Shown piece after piece: positions 27,051 to 37,260 of a DNA stretch of 64,000 nt. Source of the stretch: Sipunculus nudus (taxonomy: Eukaryota; Annelida; Sipuncula; Golfingiida; Sipunculidae); NCBI GenBank assembly GCA_026874595.1, contig CM049312.1, forward strand, positions 26,841,956-26,905,955, given 5' to 3'. The translations under genes were made by a program, and so were the position numbers. Position 1 is the first letter of the stretch. The number at the start of each line of letters is the position of its first letter. The notes below the pieces were generated by a model that worked only from the letters and a program-made list of their open reading frames with translations, did not search any database and had not been told where the DNA came from.

Positions 27051-27053
<3 letters not shown>

Positions 27054-27162
27054 GATAGCAAAAGTTTTCCTATGCGAAAGAAAAATATCGAATTAAAATG
27101 AGCTAATCTGTGGTATGTTATTGAAACCTCATGTTGTCTAATGAATCATACAAATAGTTAAA

Positions 27163-27360
27163 ATGATTTCCGCAAAGCACTCTCCACCGAATACATGGTG
27201 GAGGCGGAGTTCCTTTTTTTCTAGAGGTGAAGGAACAAAATATTCCGGAGAATACAACAGGCCTGGACAGGCCAATGCAACACACTCTCATGATCGTTCT
27301 GGGAATCGAACCCGGGTCGCCAGCAAAGAGAGCTGGTCTGTAACCTACCAGCTCTTTAGG
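27163..27360 (-). repeat. tRNA-headed SINE, copy 2
   Basis: On the minus strand a perfect B box, GGTTCGATTCC, lies at 27312-27302. A decayed A-box region around agctggtaggttacag lies near 27352-27337. The body to the left matches the body of the SINE at 5895-6249 (ATGAGAGTGTGTTG, TGGCCTGTCC, ATTCTCCGG, TTCCTTCACCTC). The copy is shorter than copy 1 and lacks the GACT tail, so it is truncated at the 3' end. The plus-strand ORF over it is a shadow. Confidence 0.7.
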
Positions 27361-27567
27361 TTCCGTGTGATAAAATAGCGGATTAAGAGACTACAGTGAC
27401 GAAGAGAAAAACTGGAAAAGTTCAAACGTATACAACAATGAAAAAAACTGTTCGTTAAAGCTGTCAATAGTTACGTACGATTCCCAATTTACTCCCAAGG
27501 ACGAGTATTTTCAATAAATATGCAAGACGGTTCTTTTTGGCAATGATCATTAACAAGGCAAAATATG

Positions 27568-27724
27568 CTACGACTTGATAGGTTTTCTGGCCTCCCATGT
27601 GGCCTTGTTAAGTTCCTCATGCAAGAAGCTCACTTTGAAGTTGATTGCCTGGTTGTCCTCTAACCTGTGAACAAGAGATGCAACACCCACTCCCGTTTTT
27701 ATACCGTCTGGATAGGTGGACAGC
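27568..27724 (-). CDS. Putative terminal exon, paralogue 2 (unknown function)
   Basis: I do not recognise the protein. On the minus strand an acceptor-like cctgttttcag lies immediately before 27724. The frame that follows reads TYPDGIKTGVGVASLVHR, then LEDNQAINFKVSFLHEELNK and ATWEARKPIKS, and stops with TAG at 27570-27568. Residue choice looks coding: mixed charge, few low-complexity runs and no AT-driven K/N/I/F excess. Similarity to 19943-20123 over the LVHR region, with an in-frame indel and the same acceptor phase, is the main support. No ATG is needed if this is an internal-acceptor terminal exon. No upstream exon could be found by eye. It could be a pseudogene or repeat fragment. Confidence 0.4.
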
Positions 27725-28639
27725 CTGAAAACAGGTCTCAATATTAAATCTTTACTTTGGGAATCAGTTATGGCATTTTACTCATTATAATCATTTGGTT
27801 AGCACGGACATATACATTGCACTTCATATTTTTATTAGCATTTTCTAGTAAAACCTTCTTTGTGTTAATGCTATTCCTGGCATCACAGCCGTTTCACAAG
27901 GCTGAATTGAATAATGTCCTATGTGTTAATATACCAGTTTTTACTGGCAGATGACAGGACGAAAAAAAATATGATTTATTAGCACTGATATTGTATATTT
28001 TCTAAATACAAGAAAAGACGCCTTTCGGTTATATTAAAGCAATAAATCATCCCTAAGTTGGTTAATCTCATTCAGCAATTTCCTTCAGATAACATAATCC
28101 TCGAAAGATTGTGGAACAGTAGCAGTTTTTAAACTATAACGCGAATACCAACGTTTTCCATTGAAGTTCTGATGAAATCCACTATCATATATTTTATTTT
28201 GCATTAATAAATTATTATAACTTCAGCTCAGTTTTAAACTTTATCCCTTGGTCACCCACATATTTTTGGTCATTATAATTGCTACGAAGTGTTCTGATTG
28301 AGACATTTTTTATCTAATTCTTAGGGTTTACCTGAAGACATGAATACCAAATATAAAATATAAAACGGACAGCACAATGTTTAATGAAGGATCCTGCTGC
28401 AGGAACTAGTATTTGTTTGGAATGCAGCCCAAGCTTTAAAAAAGAATCAGAATATGCAATCTCTGGAATGATATTTATTATGAGGACCAATGGCATTGAA
28501 TCACATAAGCGTTGACGTATTTACATGATTGATTTGTTGGACCTTCCCTCCCTCCTCCCACTCGTCAGTAGATGATAAAAAAAGATTCATGGAAAAGATA
28601 AGTTCAGGTTAAAAATGCGACACATTTAGGAGCTTACGA
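27725..28639. other. Unique sequence, no gene seen
   Basis: Apart from the acceptor-like site of the putative exon at its left edge, nothing is supported here. Confidence 0.35.
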
Positions 28640-30315
28640 AACACCAAAGAAAATAAACCAAGCGTCAACTGTCATTATGTAAACCATGTTTAACTGCCAT
28701 AAACAAAAATGAATATAAAGCTTCCACCGACTTTCTGACGTCTATATATAGTGAAACATTGTAGTCATATCCGGAATCTAATCTCATACAATTTCCCGAG
28801 AAGCAATTTTAGTGTGGTTGTAACAATGAGACGTTAATAATAGTGAAAATACCTGATGACGTAGATGTATTAATAAATCTTCATTGGACAAATCAAATCA
28901 GGAGCCGAGATGTAAATACTTTATATTTAATCTCCTTGTAAGGCAGCGAAAAAAAAAAAACGGCACCATCCTGTTTATCAGTTTACTTGTAAATTCATAA
29001 AACAACTGAAAAATACGGTCTACCTAACGTGTTTACTTATCCTTCTCCTTTTTATATGCTGTAGCGAGAACAACTCATCCCAAGATGATTAGAAAGAAAT
29101 GATCTTGATACTTTCACACTCGTCAAATATAATATACTGTTACATGCATCTGTTTATAATGCACAGGCATTTTGATTCATGTTTGGCGCTGGCACTGTTC
29201 GTTGCTATGGAAGACGTTGGGCTCTGGCTTGCGTGTGAAGTGTGAAACGTGGTGACACTGCGTTCTTTGTGTTCTAGATGTTTCAGGTCTGTTCATGCTC
29301 TTTGGGCGCACGTGTATTTGTATGTTCTTTGGAATGTTCCAGAATGGAAAGTTCTGGGCTTCAGGTGAAAAAAAGCTAAAAATAGGGGCTGTGTTTAGAG
29401 CCGGCAGAGAGAAAAATAGCAGCGGACACGAAAGCGTGTAAGTCTCTATTCGATTATTGCGGAACTTACAGATCTTCAACGGATTTTATACAGACTTAAT
29501 ATACGGATTGTCTTCAGTTTGCCTTTGGGATTATTACCAAAACTTCACTTTCGGATTACAACAGATTGTTTTCGTGATAAAATTGGACTATTCTCTGAGA
29601 AGATTTACATGAACTGTTCATCTGGAATATTTGTGTTAAAGGACTCTTGTTCAGCTGTGACAGTGCTGGTATCCAGAAATCAAAGCCTAGGATATGGAAA
29701 CTCTGGTAATGTACATTTTTTTTGTTATTGTTATACTGTGTAAATGTATTGATTAAATGTATTGTAATGTGAGGATTGTTTTAAGAATAAGTTATAATTT
29801 TTTGTTAACAAAAAACACTGACTTCTTCATTCATTCCTCTAGACATTTCACGCTGCGTAGTGTTACAGAATCTAATTTTTTTTATCTCCATTACAAAATT
29901 TGTGCTCAGCACGATTACGTGATCTGTTGTTATTAGGTTCCGTAACAATACAATGCCTTCATATTTAACATATCTTATTAATATATGTTTCTTACAGTTT
30001 TTTTACAGATAGCCACCTGTCAGTTACAAAATTATTAAGACTTTGCATTCGCAAGTAAATTATGACAAATATAACACATTGTGTTATTATTTTTGGAACC
30101 GCATGGAATCTCACAGTTCAGATATTATAGAGAATGTCTTAATTGTTCAATAATTATTTTCATGCTTTGTCAGTGACTAAGCTTTGACCCTCAGCTCAGA
30201 TCAGCGGTACTTATTAAAGTCTCTCAGTAAAAACATAGACTGATGACTATTTTATCAAGCCCAGTTAATGGTATTTAAGACAAATTATTGTCTTCAAAGC
30301 AAGTACGAACGGCAA
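28640..30315 (+). repeat. Diverged repeat L, copy 3, split by a solo LTR
   Basis: The left part (28640-29137) and right part (29948-30315) together follow copy 1 (22080-23060). The left part has caactgtcattatgtaaaccatgtt, gcttcc, cctgatgacgtag, ttggacaaatcaaatca, agatgtaaatac and catcccaag.atgatta. The right part has ttggaaccg and gttaatggta...gtcttcaaagcaag. The interruption is exactly the LTR described at 29138-29947. Confidence 0.55.
29138..29947 (+). mobile_element. Solo LTR, family 1, copy 1
   Basis: It starts TGTTAC and ends GTAACA (perfect 6-bp inverted ends) and is flanked on both sides by the 4-bp duplication atac (29134-29137 and 29948-29951). The 3' two-thirds match the LTRs at 32960-33858 and 36426-37260: an agagccgg.agagag block, gcggacacgaaa, gacagtg.tggtatcca, tttcacgctgc.tagtgttacagaatc, and tctccattacaaaattt. 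There is no internal coding sequence, primer site or second LTR, so it is a solo LTR left by LTR-LTR recombination. Its TATA region (29374-29385) reads ctaaaaatagggg where copies 2 and 3 have TATAAATA. Its polyadenylation signal reads aataag, so it is probably transcriptionally dead. The short ORFs inside are not genes. Confidence 0.93.
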
Positions 30316-32284
30316 GGGAGATAAACAGGCGATTATGTGGCTTAACAGAAATGTTACTCTAACCTTTTACCTTCCCAAGCGTTAAAATAGAAGTTATAAC
30401 ACTGAATTAAAAATCTAGGTAAATCCGAAGCGCAAATGTCAAAGTGGCATTGATAACACCAGGACCCAGACCAACTTCCTGATCCCCGACCATTGTCAGG
30501 TTTAATGTTGTATAAATAAGTCAAAATGCTTGTTCTCATTTAAATATAAATTCGAACTCTAAATATAATGAGGAATCCTAAATCATCTTACAGTCATCTT
30601 TTTGAAAATCACAGTAGCTGCCAATTTCGATAAAGATGTAATTCTTCTGATGAAATAGACATACAAGCTACTTCAAATTAAGGTCCTATACCTAAATTGC
30701 ATGAATCTTATTTTAACTAAGATTTTTCTTCTTCTTTTCTGCCTGACATTTCACTATTACGGTGACACGTCTGTGTGATAGATTATATTAAAAATCTTCA
30801 ATGGGCGGTGAAAACTTAACTCCTTATAAAATTTAACTTCAGGTTTATTGCAGACTCTGGTTACCCTGCACACTTAGCATAATTGTAGAAGTTAAAACGA
30901 CATTTTGAAAATGAAACTAATTATTTTAACATGTACAGCTTTAACTGAATTACATAAACTTTGCAATGTCTTTGCTTGCATTGTTGTATATTATATTGTT
31001 GCCATGTAAAAATAAACAATGTCTTTTAAGAAGTAATATGATAACGTAAAAGTAATAATTCAGAGTGTTATCATCTACCGAATCTAGAACTTTCGCAGTT
31101 TAAAATAATGAGCTAAACATATTTTCTCCCAGGATTTACGATGATCTGTCCATACCTTATGCTTTGGCTGACTTATTGGGGTGTGTCCTTAACTTAGAGG
31201 CTACGTTATCCTGATTAAATGTTGCCATATCAAATAAGTCCTTTTTCATCATTAACCTTAGGACACATTATATATGACAATACAACATAGTTTAGATGAT
31301 TGACTTTAACAGATAAAGTATACACCTCAGAGATTTTCTTTACGTATCTGCTCTTATTTCAATGGAAATATAAAAATAGTGTAGAGACGTGTATAGCAAT
31401 ACTTATCTTGGAAGTCATAACTTATTCTGTTGACGACTATTATATTAAAAACAAAATTTTAAAATCGATGTTGTGATTACTGCGGGTGTGTACAATATAT
31501 TGATGTTACCCTTTTCTCTGCCAAAAGGCGAGGGGGATAAGATTTTCTTGGTATATTGTTATTCTATGGAATCATTTGGTTAAAGGATGTCAGTGATGGT
31601 TATATCAACTTATTTATTTGAAAATACATAAAGAAATATATTTCCAAGTCTGAAGTAATGAATGAGAGGTCCTATTATAAACCATAAAATGTTCATTTAC
31701 GATGAAGCACGTCAGTAAAATGAACGGTCAATAAGAGTAAATAATGTAGAATGGATATGGAAAGCACTTAATGTTGCCTGATGTAGGTCTTGTTTTTCAT
31801 GATAAATCAGAAAGGCTAGCATCAGTAGGGTTCTGATTTGACAGGAGAATATATTAGGCATTAAAAAGGGCCACGGTAAAAATCAGTAAGTGGAACCAAT
31901 CCTGATATCACATGACAACATATGGTAAGGTTCGTAAAATATTAACATGTAAAAACCGTAACGCCGCAACTATTCATAGTAACATGAGGAAACATTGATA
32001 CTCAGGAATTAATAATGCAATACTTCTTCACAGACGGAAGGAGGATGCTGTGATATACAACAAACATTTGAAGGTTCTTGGGTTTCAACTAAAATATTCA
32101 GCTACAATATTAGTGGTATTTCTTAGTCGTGCTCTAGTTTTTCCATTGTTTCCAATTCTTCATTATTATAATTTCCGGATATTTCTTTATTATTGTTTCT
32201 TATATTCGTGCTATTTCTTCATACTACATGAAATCTTATACTAGCCTGATAGTATTAGGAATATGATTTATTAATAATTAAGTA

Positions 32285-32287
<3 letters not shown>
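30316..32287. other. AT-rich unique sequence, no gene seen
   Basis: No supported gene, RNA or repeat was recognised. Confidence 0.4.

Positions 32288-32319
<32 letters not shown>
32288..32319. repeat. (TA)n microsatellite
   Basis: An uninterrupted TA run of about 32 bases. Confidence 0.95.
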
Positions 32320-32321
<2 letters not shown>

Positions 32322-32780
32322 CTAGGCGGGTTACCCGAAACGGAATACCGTCATATACTAAACCCTTTGATCACATACCAACCAGCATTATGGCTTTGTC
32401 TGGCTTTACAAAGTTCTCAGGCGAATTCTGTCAGTGAATCCACATCCTAATCAAAGACGTCTTTCTATTTTTTCTCTCTTACAAACCAAAAGTGTCAGTT
32501 TTCATCTTAACTTACTGGTTTTAACCAGTTTTTGAATGTTTCAATTGAAGCAAATACAAAGATGCCGGTGTTGACGACAAAGCAGAGGTTCAAAACCAGG
32601 CTATAGATTGGTTAGCAGTTTTTCAATAGAAGATTAGGTAAACGTTTAGCAGTTTGGTTTGTTCTGTGCATTTTGCATGGCATCCAGAACAGAGACTAGG
32701 CAGTGATGTGATTGTCAGGTATATAGTGTGACGTCACAGGCAAAATTGAGAAATGACCTTATCCTTACAATATACATTAA

Positions 32781-33975
32781 TTTTATTCTTTCCTGAACAT
32801 TTGAGGATAATAGTGTTAGAAATACTAAGCTTTTGATGAGATCTAGAATGTTTAGTCACAGTGGTCCTGTGAATGACGTCACTAATGAGTTGATATTACT
32901 GATGCGCCAATAGAGTTAAACAAATTAAACAGCCTCAAATTTTATGGGAAAATAAATAGTGTTACAGGTGTCCTTTTTATTTTGTGCACAGGTCTTACAG
33001 ATGTCTTTTTTGTTGTGTGACACGGGCGTAACTCGTGTTGTGGCTGCCACACCTGGCCGGGTGTTGCACTCTCAGTTTAATCCGTACTGGTTAAACTCTC
33101 GTTGTCATGCTAGCTTGGGGCTTTCTGGCCTGGCCGAGCCGGGGCGAGCGCACGTGTGAACCCTAATATGTTGAGACACGGCATTCGTTGTTCTGGTATG
33201 TTCTTTGAACGTGTGTACTTTGTAAGATTCTTTAGAATGTTCGAGCAACGGAAGGTTCTCGGCTGGAGGTGAAAAGTTATAAATAGGGGGCTGTGTTTTA
33301 GAGCCGGGAGAGAGAGAGGTGAGAGAATATTCCAGCGGACACAGAAACGTGTATATCGGTTTTTGGGACCTATTCCGATAAGTGCGGCAATTATAGATTT
33401 TCTTCAGATTTACTTCTGGATTTTGTGACGAATTTATTTGGTCTTCAATTTACTGTCTGGATTGTTACAAGAGCTTTCCATTGGACTGTTATTCTCTGAG
33501 AGAATTTGTGTGAACTTTTCATTCTGCTTATACATTTTTAAAGAACTTGTCGCTGTGACAGTGGTGGTATCCAGGTACTTTGCACTTTATTTTTTTTTAT
33601 CTGTGTGATTGTATTTATTTGCTGTTATACCGCTGTTAAATTGTCATTGTATTGATTTAGTGTATTGTCATTTTAGGGTTGTTTTAAGAATAAATTATAG
33701 TTATTTGTTAACAAAAAAAAAACTTACTTCTTTATTCATTCCATTTCATTTTAGACATTTCACGCTGCCTAGTGTTACAGAATCTGATTTTTTTATCTCC
33801 ATTACAAAATTTATGTTCATCACGCATACGTGATCTGTTGATATTAGGTTCCGTAACAATAGAAAAAATGTTTTTTTCTTCCAGGAATTGGGTTCGGTTT
33901 ATGCAACATTTATTTTAGTATTTTTATAGGAAAGTGGGCTGAATGATAGTACAATAAGATTTGGAATACGTTTGT
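32781..33975 (+). repeat. Diverged repeat R, copy 1 (occupied site)
   Basis: The flanks of the solo LTR, 32781-32959 and 33863-33975, line up with 48849-49145. Shared blocks in order are: ttttattctt; gagaaatact(a/t)agcttttgat; agatctagaat.tttagtcacag; gatg(a/t)cgtcact; cagcctca/caacctcatgtttt; aaataaatag; then aaaaaatgttttt; ccaggaa(t/c)tgggttc; and ttacgtttg. The second copy has no LTR. The function of R is unknown. Confidence 0.8.
32960..33858 (+). mobile_element. Solo LTR, family 1, copy 2
   Basis: It starts TGTTAC and ends GTAACA, and is flanked by the duplication atag (32956-32959 and 33859-33862). The related site at 49023-49040 has a single atag and no insert, which confirms both ends. 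Inside, a TATA box TATAAATA lies at 33278-33285, followed by gccgggagagag. A polyadenylation signal AATAAA lies at 33689-33694. At 899 bp it is the longest of the three. The first ~200 bp (U3) are GC-richer and differ from copies 1 and 3, suggesting promoter-region subfamilies. No internal retroelement genes are present, so it is a solo LTR. Confidence 0.95.
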
Positions 33976-35109
33976 TTGATCCAAAAGGGTCATGTTTTTC
34001 ACATCTCTTAACTAAAGATAATCCCTTGAAACTGTTATTAAAGTTATCTAGGAAGTTCCGATCAGATTGCATACAGGCTGTTCGATTTGTTTACATCAAC
34101 GTGTTTATACTATTTGGGGGCCGCCAAAATAATCCAAACACATTCAACAAGGACACCTGGAGGAAAATGAACTAGAGTTTTGCAACAGGTGTTTTACCAA
34201 CCAACTTATTTTGCATGTTTTTTTTTTCTTTTTTCAACATTTTGCTTGTACCACGTTTACTGGCAACTTGTAGATGAACAGTTCATACTAATGACATAGA
34301 GGCGTTATAAGAACTTTCTTCACAGTAAAAACTTAGGTACGATTCACTAATATACACACAGGGATACGAAGATGATTTCTTCAGAAAATATTGGTTAATA
34401 TCTGGCTTAAAAAATATAGTGTGTCAGAGAGGGAAATAGACAAGAGTACATTACACAAATACAATCTCGGGCCAACTATAAGTAATCATTACGTGGAGAA
34501 GAAAATATGAAACGTGATAAAATTCTTTTCAGGTTTCTTAATCTAATAAGGCCCTAGAAAAAAGGACATCGTCCTGTTGATAAAACCCGTAGGTTCTGAA
34601 TTAATCTGTTTAGGTTTGATATATGCCGTTTTATAAATATGTTAAAAGATTTAAATAGGAACTGGGAAATAGAATAAAAAATGTCAATTATATTAATACA
34701 ACTTTGAATAAATGTGGTTTCAGTTGGCTTCATGAGAGAGCAAATTAAGTGTGTATACCCATATTCCAAGCATATACTAATTTTTTTGCGGGGTTATCTC
34801 AAACAATCAATCATTGCATTGTAATTTAATTTATCATGTAAAAATATTTATCTCGTAACGTCATCACAAAAATTTTCCAGTAAGGCCGAGCTTTAATATA
34901 TGAGGCGAGAGAGCGATAATATATTAAATCGAGACAAAATACGTGGAATTTTGTCAATTGCAAGACAGGGAACAAATATACGAGCCAAATTAAGAAAGCT
35001 TTTGATGGACGATAGAAGGTTTAATATACGTATGCCACCCATTAATTACTTTCATCGTTATAACATTTTTCATTGAAACAAAAGTGTAGATTCGAATAAC
35101 GATAGAACG
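33976..35109. other. AT-rich unique sequence, no gene seen
   Basis: No supported gene. The ORFs at 33972-34175 and 34554-34769 have no motif I recognise. Confidence 0.4.
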
Positions 35110-35334
35110 GAGAAATTAATGTTCATTTTCCCACACTGCGCAGACTATAGCTCACAAGACTTCGTCTCCCCTGTTAAGGGATTATTGGAGGCAAAATCTA
35201 ACACCCACAATGCATTGGGACTTCAAAATACACCAACGGCTTAGGTATAAATTTAGTGAGGAGGACAATTTAGTCAGTTCAAGTGTGTTGGATAAGAATT
35301 GTTTCAAGAAAAATTACATAAACATGGGTGTTTT
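35110..35334 (-). repeat. Dispersed repeat D, copy 3 (partial, inverted)
   Basis: The reverse complement matches 58340-58565. Shared blocks are: an actgcgcagact spot; gggattattggag.caaa; cccacaatgca; cttc.aaat.caccaa; gtga.gaggac; ttcaagtgtg; aagaatt.tttcaag; and aaattacataaacatgggtgtttt. The match stops at about 35334, where sequence typical of gypsy LTR family 2 begins. Confidence 0.8.
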
Positions 35335-36157
35335 CACACAAGACATAGTTCACGCAGTACTCACTTTAAAGCGCACAGACGAATCTATTTTGCCTTGGCG
35401 TCAATATCTTTCACAGCCGATGTCACCTAGAATTATCCATCTCTAAGCAACCGAATATTCCTCCGTACAGCGATATCCAGTACCTCCACAGTTACACGTT
35501 TGAATAATATCCTCGGTCTCTTCCTGGAATCGCTCACAAAGAGTGTAACTTCGCCAGATTACATGCAATACTCGATCTGAAGTCCGTTACAGAGAAATCA
35601 GCGTAGCCTTCCTCAGACACACACAATCGACGTTTATAGACATCATCTCTCAGCTGTCTATACTTTTGATGCACGCAGACCTCCCCTGGACTGCAGATAT
35701 CGTCAGGCTACACAAACATGCGCGCTGATCGAGCATTTGTAGCGAACACTTCTTAATCACGACTTTTATAAGCTTGCTGGCGTCACAAGTCCAACCGTCT
35801 TCTGACCAATCACCAATCCCTATTATGCTGACTGCATGTTATTACATGAATCTTAATATGGACAAGCCTCCAGAGACAAAACCATGAGAAAACCAAACTA
35901 AACAGGTGCCCATCCTTTGAAGTCTAAAACAAACAATCGTTTCTATAGAGAGGGCCAAACAGAGACGGCTCCCACGGCATTAAACTGTACTAGAATAACA
36001 TCAAACGGGACACGTGTGCTCTCTAACCAAGTTCTCACGCTAATACCTAAACATGATACTCCCTATAAATGCACAGTAAATTATCAAAACAATCATCTGG
36101 TTATACTCCCTACTAGAACATGCAATACAATAACAAAGTCACTTTGCTCTGGTGGCA
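35335..36157 (-). mobile_element. Ty3/gypsy 3' LTR (LTR family 2, copy A, truncated)
   Basis: On the minus strand it starts TGCCACC at 36157, just after a purine-rich tract, and runs left. It is collinear with the LTR at 61316-62296 (copy C) and its first ~260 bp with 38251-38515 (copy B). A TATA box (TATAAAA) lies at 35770-35764. The end that carries the AATAAA signal in copy C is missing: the LTR is joined directly to repeat D near 35334. The plus-strand ORF at 35917-36183 is a shadow of the LTR. Confidence 0.8.
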
Positions 36158-36175
36158 TCACTCCTCCCTTTAAAA
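36158..36175 (-). other. Polypurine tract of the gypsy element
   Basis: On the minus strand the bases immediately before the LTR start read ttttaaagggaggagtga. This is a typical plus-strand priming tract of an LTR retrotransposon and fixes the orientation and the LTR boundary. Confidence 0.75.
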
Positions 36176-36425
36176 GAAAATAAATAGTATTTTCGCGATA
36201 CGCTGTATCGATCCATTAAAAGCTATATGAAGAAATTATACAATTATGATCCATTATAAGTTATGTGAAAACATTTTACAACTCATATGTATATACACTG
36301 TCTGTCTTAATAAATATCCACAATATCCGATCTAGTTCAACATTGGTAATCTCATTAAAAAGTCTGGCCCATAGTTTAACTTGCCAGAGACAGCCTGTAT
36401 CTTAAATCTTAACCCTTGTAACACT
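36176..36425 (-). pseudogene. Decayed Ty3/gypsy pol, distal part
   Basis: This is the part of pol beyond the inserted LTR. On the minus strand, just left of the LTR, the frame reads LQGLRFKIQAV, then GKLNYGPDFLMR, and soon hits stops. This is the well-known tail of the Ty3/gypsy RNase H domain, where canonical members have LQ-(Y/F)-(R/K)-F-.-I and a (G/A)-D-.-L-(S)-R close. No integrase motifs (HHCC, DDE) are visible before the polypurine tract, so most of the integrase is deleted or unrecognisable. Confidence 0.65.
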
Positions 36426-37260
36426 TGTTACGGAACCTAATAACAACAGATCACGCATGCATGACGAACATAAATTTTGTAATGGAGATAAAAAAATTAA
36501 TTCTGTAACACTAGGCAGCGTGAAATGTCTAGGGGAATTAATAAAGAAGTCAATTTTTTTCTTTTGTTAACAATAATTATAATTTATTCTTAAAACAATC
36601 CTTACATTACAATACACTAAATCAATACAATTTCACAGTATAACAACAATACAACAGCAAATCAATACAAGTATATAAATAAAGTGTACAGTACCTGGGA
36701 TACCACCACTGTCACAGCGACAATAAGTCCTTTATGACATACAACCCAGATGAACAGTTCACATAACAATCCAGTTCATTCACAAAATCAATCCGTTGTA
36801 ATCCAAAAGTGAAGTTCTGATAGTGATCCCAAAGGCAAACTAAAGACTAATTTAAATCCGTTACAAATTCAAAAAATAAAGCTATAACTGCCGTAATTAT
36901 AGGAAAAGGTCCACAAACTGACTTACACTCTTCTGCGTCCGCTGGAATATATCTCTCCTTACTCTCGGCTTTGAATCACAGCCCCTTATTTATAACTTTT
37001 CACCTCAAGCCGAGAACTCTCCATTTCTCGAACTATCCAAAGAACCCAATAGTACACACGTTAGAGGAAACATCTAGAGCAACAAATGCTGTTTTTCTAC
37101 ATATCAGGGTTCACACTTGGGCCGGGCCGGCTCGCCCAGGCGAGAAAGCCCTAGACTAGCATGACCGCTGTGTTTACACGTCAGACCCCATGCGTGGGCC
37201 AGGCTATGCTCGCATACACATGTAAGAATGCTGCATACAATAAAAGAAATATCTGTAACA
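36426..37260 (-). mobile_element. Solo LTR, family 1, copy 3, inside gypsy pol
   Basis: On the minus strand it starts TGTTACAG at 37260 and ends CCGTAACA at 36426. Both flanks carry cact (36422-36425 and 37261-37264), a 4-bp target duplication. It matches copies 1 and 2: the agagccg block, gcggac.c.ga, gacagtggtggtatcc, and tttcacgctgcctagtgttac. A TATA box (TATAAATA) is at 36994-36987 and a polyadenylation signal (AATAAA) at 36588-36583. Both flanks are one interrupted RNase H coding region of an older element, so this is a nested insertion and not the older element's own LTR. The short plus-strand ORF at 36971-37159 is a shadow. Confidence 0.95.

Noticed and set aside
36426-37260. Taking this LTR as the gypsy element's own 3' LTR
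   Set aside because: It has its own cact duplication, lies inside RNase H codons, and the true 3' LTR with its polypurine tract is at 35335-36175.
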